Origin: Verrucomicrobiota bacterium
GTDB taxonomy: Bacteria; Verrucomicrobiota; Verrucomicrobiia; Limisphaerales; UBA1100
Assembly (NCBI GenBank): GCA_028872645.1
Contig: JAPKDK010000089.1
Coordinates: 1 to 10,568 of the forward strand
Direction: 5' to 3'
DNA length: 10,568 nt
A program made the position numbers and the translations under genes. Under the pieces are notes generated by a model that saw nothing but the letters and a program-made list of their open reading frames with translations, searched no databases and was not told where the DNA came from. Positions 6,755 through 10,568 of the stretch are shown here, one piece after another. Each line of letters starts with the position of its first letter. The stretch's first letter is position 1.

Positions 6755-8281
6755 ATGAGAAAACCATTTATAGCCTTTGTCACAGTCGCCATTTTTTTGT
6801 GCGCGGAATATGCGTCTGCTGCGATCCACCCAGTCAAAATTTTCTCTGACCACATGGTGCTCCAGCGCGAACTGCCGGTGCCCATTTGGGGCAAAGGAGA
6901 TGTAGGAAAAGTGGTCACAGTTCAATTCGCCGGCCAATCAGTGAAGACCATGACTGATCTCGCGGGTCACTGGAAAGTGTGGCTCAAGCCCCTGAAAGCC
7001 AACAGCACTGGGCGCGAGCTCAAGATAAGCAGTGGTGAAGATACCACCCTCATTCGTGATGTGCTGGTGGGCGAAGTGTGGTTTTCCGGGGGCCAATCCA
7101 ATATGGGCTACACCGTCCGTGGTATGGCGCGACGTTTGCCCGAGGGCAAAACGTTGGCTGACGCAGCGGACTTCAACGGCATTCGTTACCGCAAGGTGAA
7201 CGAGAAAAATTCACCCACACCGCAGGCCGATCTTACAGGTGGCAGTTGGTTGGTTTGCAACCCCAAGACTGTGCACGGCATTTCCGGCGTGGGTTATGTG
7301 TTCGCGCGGAGATTGCACCTGGAACTTAAGGTGCCCGTTGGCATCATCGACTGCTCGTGGGGCGGTACACCGATTGAGCCATATATTCCTGCCGAGGCAT
7401 TTACCGGTCACCCGACCCTTGAACGATTGGCCGCGCTAGCCAAGGTTGGTGATGTCGAAGCCATCAAGAAAATGCGTGGCGGCACTTTCGTGCGTAGCCC
7501 CGCCTGGCTGGCCGGGGCAATCTATAATGGCCGCATCGCACCGGTTGTGCCCTACGCCATCCGTGGCGCCATCTGGTATCAGGCTGAATCCAACTGCGGC
7601 ACTGGCGAAGATCCGCGCGATTACGCGCACAAAATGCGCGCACTGATTAACGGTTGGCGAAGCGTATGGAACCGACCGGATCTCCCATTCTACTATGTGC
7701 AACTGCCCCAATGGCGCAGCTACGCATGGACGTATGCCCGTGAAGAACAGCGCCGGGCGATGAATGTCAAAAACACTGGCATGGCCGTCACGGTTGATCT
7801 GGATTTTCAAAACGACATTCATCCGCCCAACAAGATTGATGTGGGCGAACGGCTGGCTCGCTGGCCTTTGGCAAAAGTCTATTCGCGCAAGATCCACTTC
7901 AGCGGACCGTTGTACCGGGCAATCACGATCAAGACCGGAGCCATCCAGGTTGCGTTCGATTACGTAAATGAAGGGCTCATGATTGGTAAGGTAGGCGTGG
8001 GCAAGGTGACTGAATTGAAGGACGGAACACTGAATGGGTTTGAGGTGGCGGACAAGGCAGGGGCATGGCACGCGGTCAAGGCAGTCATTCAGGGTAAAGG
8101 CGTAGTGGTGAGGAGCGACGCAGTTAAAGAGCCGGTTGCCTTACGTTATGCCTGCCACCCACAAGCGCCCAAGGATCGGCCTTGGAATCTGTACAATAAA
8201 GCTGGCCTACCCGCATCCCCCTTCTGCTCAGACTGGAGCAAGATGCCCTACGATCCAGCCCACAACCCAATTTCGAGGTAG
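6755..8281 (+). CDS. Secreted sialate O-acetylesterase-type SGNH esterase
   Basis: A 508-residue exported esterase that would remove O-acetyl groups from sugars. The signal peptide is residues 1-22 (EYASA). The N-terminal beta part has FSDHMVLQRELPVPIWG (30-46) and the oxygen-rich linker GEVWFSGGQSNM (106-117), where S115 is the expected catalytic serine. RGAIWYQAESN (270-280) and DIHPPNK (354-360, D354 and H356) complete the conserved blocks of the sialate O-acetylesterase family (PF03629 type). Length is normal. It is second in the rightward arm with a 7-base gap and only a weak AGG as ribosome site. Despite the family name, bacterial relatives deacetylate plant and algal polysaccharides, which suits the fucosidase and sulfatases nearby. 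Unlike the other locus genes it lacks the 5'-to-3' shift from G to C excess on the coding strand. Confidence 0.9.
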   Translation: MRKPFIAFVTVAIFLCAEYASAAIHPVKIFSDHMVLQRELPVPIWGKGDVGKVVTVQFAGQSVKTMTDLAGHWKVWLKPLKANSTGRELKISSGEDTTLIRDVLVGEVWFSGGQSNMGYTVRGMARRLPEGKTLADAADFNGIRYRKVNEKNSPTPQADLTGGSWLVCNPKTVHGISGVGYVFARRLHLELKVPVGIIDCSWGGTPIEPYIPAEAFTGHPTLERLAALAKVGDVEAIKKMRGGTFVRSPAWLAGAIYNGRIAPVVPYAIRGAIWYQAESNCGTGEDPRDYAHKMRALINGWRSVWNRPDLPFYYVQLPQWRSYAWTYAREEQRRAMNVKNTGMAVTVDLDFQNDIHPPNKIDVGERLARWPLAKVYSRKIHFSGPLYRAITIKTGAIQVAFDYVNEGLMIGKVGVGKVTELKDGTLNGFEVADKAGAWHAVKAVIQGKGVVVRSDAVKEPVALRYACHPQAPKDRPWNLYNKAGLPASPFCSDWSKMPYDPAHNPISR

Positions 8282-8284
8282 TGC

Positions 8285-8343
8285 GTGCTGGGAATCGAAT
8301 CCAACCAACATCGAACTCCCCGTTTTCAGGGGAAATACAGCTA
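8285..8343 (-). repeat. 59-base direct repeat, left copy, tRNA-arm-like
   Basis: Begins 3 bases after the acetylesterase stop. It matches 10485-10543 without gaps at 46 of 59 positions. It contains TGGG-AATCGAA-TCCA (8289-8303), which on the minus strand is a T-arm-like hairpin with the canonical TTCGATT loop. It also holds TCCCCGTTTTCAGGGGA (8317-8333), a 5-base stem with a 7-base loop, the geometry of an anticodon arm. No full cloverleaf forms: the D-arm space is too short. Candidate attachment or recombination site. Confidence 0.7.
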
Positions 8344-8428
8344 TCACACTCATCTGCCAGAAAACCCTGAGAGATCCAATTCTCTGAACTTCTCTGAATC
8401 AGGATGGTGGGGTAGGGTTCTCTTAGCA

Positions 8429-9508
8429 ATGAAAGTGCTGATCCCAATTTTGATAGGTTTGTTGGTTGTGGCGTGTAGGGGTTTGCTTCCCACACCCACA
8501 GAACCTGCCATTGAGAAAGCGCAAAATGAAACCCCATCTAATGGTGACGAAAAAAACAGCACTAAAGTAAAGCTGGTTAAAGAGCTAACACCTGAAGAGC
8601 AGGATGCTGTTAAAAGCGGCATTTCAGCAAGGGCCTCAGATAGACTCGGTAACTGGGGAAAAATAATGCGGGGGAAAGCTGAATTTTATTCTGCTAGCGA
8701 TGTTTCAGATTCTAACATAAACCTGACTAAGAAATGGTATGAGGTTGCATCTAAAGCTTGGGGGAATTACGGGCCATTAGAGTTTTGGATTGTCGGTAGC
8801 AGTAAAGCGGCGGCAGAAGAATTGGATAAAAAATATTGTGATATAAGGAAACAAAAAGATCCGACGATCAGCCTCAAACATTGTTTGAACAGAGGACACA
8901 ACTTTGTTTCCTATGCTAAAGAAGGAAATGCCGGTTTAAATACAAGAAGAAGTGAAAATGAAAGGTGGTCTGGTTTCATCATAACTATGTCCGCTAAATT
9001 CCCCGGTCCGGAAGAAGAAGATTACAAATCGGTGGTTTTACATGAATATTTCCACGTATATCAACATGCGCATATTCACAGCAGAAAACACTCTGAGAGA
9101 GAGAGCATGAACCAGAAGAATCCTTGGTGGGGAGAAGGTGGCGCTGAATACATGGCTAAATTACTCTACTCAAAACAAAAAGGGATCAGGCCTGGTTATT
9201 TGAAGGAAAATATGAAACGCAAACTAAGGTCATTGGAAAACCTTCGAGCGGGTGAGAGCATAAAGGATATTCCTTACGGCAAGCGGGGAATGATTGCTTA
9301 TGACCTCGGAGCCTGGTTTATTGCGTTTCTAATCAATAAAACGAGCGAAGAAGCTTATCGGGTTAAGTTTTATCGCGACCTCAATATAGAAGGCTTTGAA
9401 GGATCATTCATTAAGAATTTCGGTTCTTCATCGAAAGATTTTCTGGATGAATTTCACAATACCTTTCTCAAACTAAACCTTGCAGATAAGATGAAAATCT
9501 TACCTTAA
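8429..9508 (+). CDS. Putative lipoprotein with HExxH gluzincin-type metallopeptidase site
   Basis: A 359-residue protein that I cannot name. The ATG at 8429 starts a lipoprotein signal (MKVLIPILIGLLVVAC, lipobox VVAC, lipidated C16), so it should sit on a membrane facing outwards. An upstream in-frame start at 8285 would put repeat DNA into the protein and hide the signal. Residues 17-50 are a Pro/Thr/Glu/Lys-rich linker. The core has VVLHEYFHVYQHAH (202-215): H205, E206 and H209 form a zinc HExxH site. Then WWGEGGAEYMAKL (233-245) supplies a likely third ligand, E236, as in the EG(L/F)AEY block of peptidase MA-type gluzincins. The 27-residue H-to-E spacing is longer than in M1 enzymes. Substrate is unknown. 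The NYN gene follows after 26 bases, suggesting one transcript. The 85 bases between the left repeat and this start hold only short repeats (TTCTCTGAA twice at 8380-8398). Confidence 0.75.
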   Translation: MKVLIPILIGLLVVACRGLLPTPTEPAIEKAQNETPSNGDEKNSTKVKLVKELTPEEQDAVKSGISARASDRLGNWGKIMRGKAEFYSASDVSDSNINLTKKWYEVASKAWGNYGPLEFWIVGSSKAAAEELDKKYCDIRKQKDPTISLKHCLNRGHNFVSYAKEGNAGLNTRRSENERWSGFIITMSAKFPGPEEEDYKSVVLHEYFHVYQHAHIHSRKHSERESMNQKNPWWGEGGAEYMAKLLYSKQKGIRPGYLKENMKRKLRSLENLRAGESIKDIPYGKRGMIAYDLGAWFIAFLINKTSEEAYRVKFYRDLNIEGFEGSFIKNFGSSSKDFLDEFHNTFLKLNLADKMKILP

Positions 9509-9534
9509 TCAATCCAACCAAGCCTCTAGAATTT

Positions 9535-10011
9535 ATGGAAAAAGTTGCCATTTTTGTGGATGTTCAAAATATTTACTACACCACAAAACAGATTCATAAA
9601 TGCCACTTCGACTATAACGCATTTTGGGCTAAGGCAACTTCAAACAGGAAAGTGGTGAAAGCGATCGCCTATGCGATTGATAGGGGTGATGAAAAACAGA
9701 AACAATTCCAAAATATACTCAAAGGAATTGGGTTCGAATTAAAACTAAAGCCATTCATTCAAAGAAGGGATGGTTCGGCAAAGGGTGATTGGGATGTTGG
9801 CATAACACTTGACGTTATGGAGCATTCAAAAAACACAGACGCTGTTGTGCTGGCTTCCGGGGATGGCGACTTTGATTTGTTATTGAGTAAGATAAGAAAT
9901 GACTTTGCTGTTTCGGTGGAAGTTTATGGGGTCGCCCAGCTAACCGCCAGATCGCTAATTAATTCGGCGTCGAAGTTTACGCCAATTGAGGATGACTTGC
10001 TGTTAAAGTAA
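9535..10011 (+). CDS. NYN domain protein (LabA/DUF88-like PIN-fold, putative RNase)
   Basis: A 158-residue protein that is essentially one NYN domain. The acidic positions of the PIN-like active site are present in order: IFVDVQN (6-12, D9), KGDWDVGITLDVM (83-95, D85, D87, D93) and LASGDGDFDLLL (107-117... core GDGDF, D110 and D112). NYN proteins of the LabA type are predicted or shown metal-dependent ribonucleases; here the acidic set looks intact, so activity is plausible but inferred. No extra domain such as OST-HTH is attached. It lies 26 bases after the lipoprotein gene on the same strand and converges on the cold-shock gene, separated by two hairpins. No clear Shine-Dalgarno precedes the ATG. 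The RNA targets cannot be told from the sequence. Confidence 0.88.
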   Translation: MEKVAIFVDVQNIYYTTKQIHKCHFDYNAFWAKATSNRKVVKAIAYAIDRGDEKQKQFQNILKGIGFELKLKPFIQRRDGSAKGDWDVGITLDVMEHSKNTDAVVLASGDGDFDLLLSKIRNDFAVSVEVYGVAQLTARSLINSASKFTPIEDDLLLK

Positions 10012-10024
10012 AATTCAATAAAAA

Positions 10025-10063
10025 GCCCTTAACCAAACCCCGTGAAAGGGTTTGGTTAAGGGC
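10025..10063 (-). terminator. Strong intrinsic terminator of the cold-shock gene
   Basis: GCCCTTAACCAAACCC (10025-10040) and its exact 16-base reverse complement (10048-10063) enclose a 7-base loop. On the minus strand the stem is followed by TTTTATTGAATTTTAC, a good U-tract, so it ends cold-shock transcription. On the plus strand it is followed by GAAAGG, so termination of the NYN transcript there would be weaker, although the stem could still protect its 3' end. Confidence 0.85.
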
Positions 10064-10075
10064 GAAAGGAATGGG

Positions 10076-10096
10076 GCCAGCGCCAACAGCGCTGGC
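10076..10096. other. Perfect 8-base-pair hairpin in the cold-shock 3' region
   Basis: GCCAGCGC (10076-10083) pairs exactly with GCGCTGGC (10089-10096) around a 5-base loop. It lies 11 bases past the cold-shock stop and 12 bases before the main terminator stem, giving tandem hairpins. No U-tract follows on either strand, so it is more likely an mRNA-stabilising stem than a terminator by itself. Confidence 0.65.
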
Positions 10097-10107
10097 TAAT
10101 CTAAGAG

Positions 10108-10302
10108 CTAAACAACCTTAACGCTAGAAGCTTGCGGCCCTTTTGGCCCTTCAGTTGCTTCATACTCAACGGTGTCACCCTCCTGAAGTTGACCTCCATC
10201 AACCTCATTTATATGCACGAATAAATCCTTGCCGCCATCCTCGGGTTGAATGAAGCCAAAACCTTTTTGGTCGAAAAAACGAGCTACTTTGCCTGTTGCC
10301 AT
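10108..10302 (-). CDS. Cold-shock domain protein (CspA family)
   Basis: A 64-residue single-domain nucleic-acid-binding protein, slightly shorter than E. coli CspA (70). It has both RNA-binding motifs: KGFGFIQ (residues 13-19, RNP1) and DLFVHI (26-31, RNP2). The opening MATGKVARFFDQKGFG and closing EGPKGPQASSVKV are typical. Such proteins bind single-stranded RNA and DNA and act as RNA chaperones. AAGGT at 10315-10311, 8 bases before the ATG, is the clearest ribosome site in this half of the window. It is encoded opposite to the NYN and lipoprotein genes inside the repeat-bounded segment. A terminator follows it and a long hairpin-rich leader precedes it, so regulation by RNA structure is plausible. 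Whether it is a housekeeping or cargo copy is unknown. Confidence 0.95.
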   Translation of the reverse strand: MATGKVARFFDQKGFGFIQPEDGGKDLFVHINEVDGGQLQEGDTVEYEATEGPKGPQASSVKVV

Positions 10303-10484
10303 AATATTTTACCTTAATCTAAATACCCCTACTACGAGCAGGGAACGCGAAGTGTTTCGCCCCGATTCACCCAAATAACAAGAGAAAAACTCATCTTTTT
10401 CACTGGGAGCTCTCTGAGCCCAATCCGAAGAAGACCGGAAACCTCCTAATTCCAATTGGGATAGTGTAGAAATTGAGTGGATGT
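10303..10484 (-). promoter_or_regulatory. Likely structured 5' leader and promoter region of the cold-shock gene
   Basis: No gene is visible here. In transcription order it holds AGGAGG (10446-10441) not followed by a usable start at normal distance, then three inverted repeats: 10421-10405 (GGG/CCC and CTC/GAG), 10401-10384 (GAAAAA/TTTTTC, 6-base loop) and 10360-10347 (GCGAA/TTCGC, 4-base loop). Long structured leaders are a known feature of CspA-family mRNAs. I could not pick a convincing -35/-10 pair, so the transcription start is unknown. Confidence 0.35.
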
Positions 10485-10543
10485 GTTTTGGGAATCGAAC
10501 CCAAAGAACATCAAATTCCACGTTTTCATGGGTTTTCCAGCTA
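10485..10543 (-). repeat. 59-base direct repeat, right copy, tRNA-arm-like
   Basis: Same orientation as 8285-8343, offset exactly 2,200 bases, 46 of 59 identical with no gap. The T-arm-like hairpin is stronger here: TTTGGG-AATCGAA-CCCAAA (10487-10505), with the loop identical to the left copy and the stem different but still paired. The second hairpin is weaker: TCCA/TGGG around CGTTTTCA (10517-10532). The 25 bases after it to the window end show nothing recognisable. Confidence 0.7.
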
Positions 10544-10568
10544 GATCATAGGTTTTACACGCCAAACT

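Larger units (their letters stand above)
8285..10543. mobile_element. Candidate cassette or genomic island bounded by tRNA-like direct repeats
   Basis: The segment between and including the two 59-base direct repeats differs from its left flank. The gene content is a lipoprotein, an NYN protein and a cold-shock protein, none related to polysaccharide use. Composition is much more AT-rich: bases 8821-8880 have 19 G or C of 60, against 44 of 60 at 6241-6300. The left boundary coincides with the end of the carbohydrate locus. There is no integrase, transposase or terminal inverted repeat in view, so mobility would have to be supplied in trans or by genes beyond 10568. Boundaries and mobility are inferred. 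Confidence 0.45.

Noticed and set aside
8281..8380. A real tRNA gene on the minus strand at the left repeat
   Set aside because: T-arm and anticodon-arm-like hairpins are present and a partial acceptor pairing can be drawn, but the D-arm does not fit, the loop lacks U33 and the T-stem closing pair is A-C. The right copy has no acceptor pairing.
8285..8428. Upstream extension of the lipoprotein frame to 8285
   Set aside because: It would translate the 59-base repeat and bury the lipoprotein signal at residue 49. The ATG at 8429 begins a proper lipobox signal.
10309..10521. A 70-residue minus-strand frame over the right repeat
   Set aside because: Its start (EFDVLWVRFP) mirrors EFDVGWIRFP in a minus frame over the left repeat; the similarity comes from repeat DNA, not from a conserved protein.
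8285..10543. Integron gene cassette with attC sites
   Set aside because: The repeats lack recognisable RYYYAAC and GTTRRRY core sites in the right places, and no integrase is in view. A cassette-like element remains possible with another recombinase.
1..10568. CRISPR array, rRNA, insertion sequence or transposase
   Set aside because: No regularly spaced repeats, rRNA sequence or transposase/integrase motifs were found on either strand.

Overview
The window looks like a bacterial chromosome segment from the Planctomycetota-Verrucomicrobiota-Chlamydiota group, most likely Verrucomicrobiota. I infer this from gene content: several secreted Cys-type sulfatases, a GH29-like fucosidase, a DUF1080 (3-keto-disaccharide hydrolase) remnant, a sulfatase with C-terminal HEAT-like repeats and a sialate O-acetylesterase. 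No SusC/SusD pair argues against Bacteroidota. No rRNA or marker gene is present, so the phylum is an inference.

Bases 1-8281 form a polysaccharide-degradation locus with two divergent arms. The leftward arm reads, in transcription order, a DUF1080/GxxExxY chimeric pseudogene (4711-4286), an iduronate-2-sulfatase-like sulfatase (4192-2759), an arylsulfatase-type sulfatase (2742-1186) and a GH29-like alpha-L-fucosidase that runs off the left edge (1127-1). The rightward arm holds a sulfamidase-like sulfatase with HEAT-like repeats (4846-6747) and, 7 bases later, a sialate O-acetylesterase (6755-8281). All products start with an export signal. Together they could strip sulfate and acetyl groups and then fucose from a fucose-containing sulfated glycan such as fucoidan. 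No transporter, regulator or sulfatase-maturing enzyme is in view.

Bases 8285-10543 are a different kind of DNA: visibly AT-richer, unrelated to carbohydrate use, and bounded by two 59-base direct repeats exactly 2,200 bases apart (46/59 identical). The repeats carry hairpins shaped like the T-arm and anticodon arm of a tRNA read on the minus strand. Between them lie a lipoprotein with a HExxH...EG gluzincin-type site, an NYN (LabA-like PIN-fold) protein, and, facing them, a cold-shock protein with a hairpin-rich leader and a strong terminator. This looks like a mobile cassette or old island, but no recombinase is visible.

Two signs of rearrangement stand out on the left. The DUF1080 gene has lost its 3' half and is fused in frame to the C-terminal half of a GxxExxY (PDDEXK_3) protein. 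A short AACCGCAGATT repeat family sits at that scar and again at the start of the fucosidase gene, where it overlaps the start codon.
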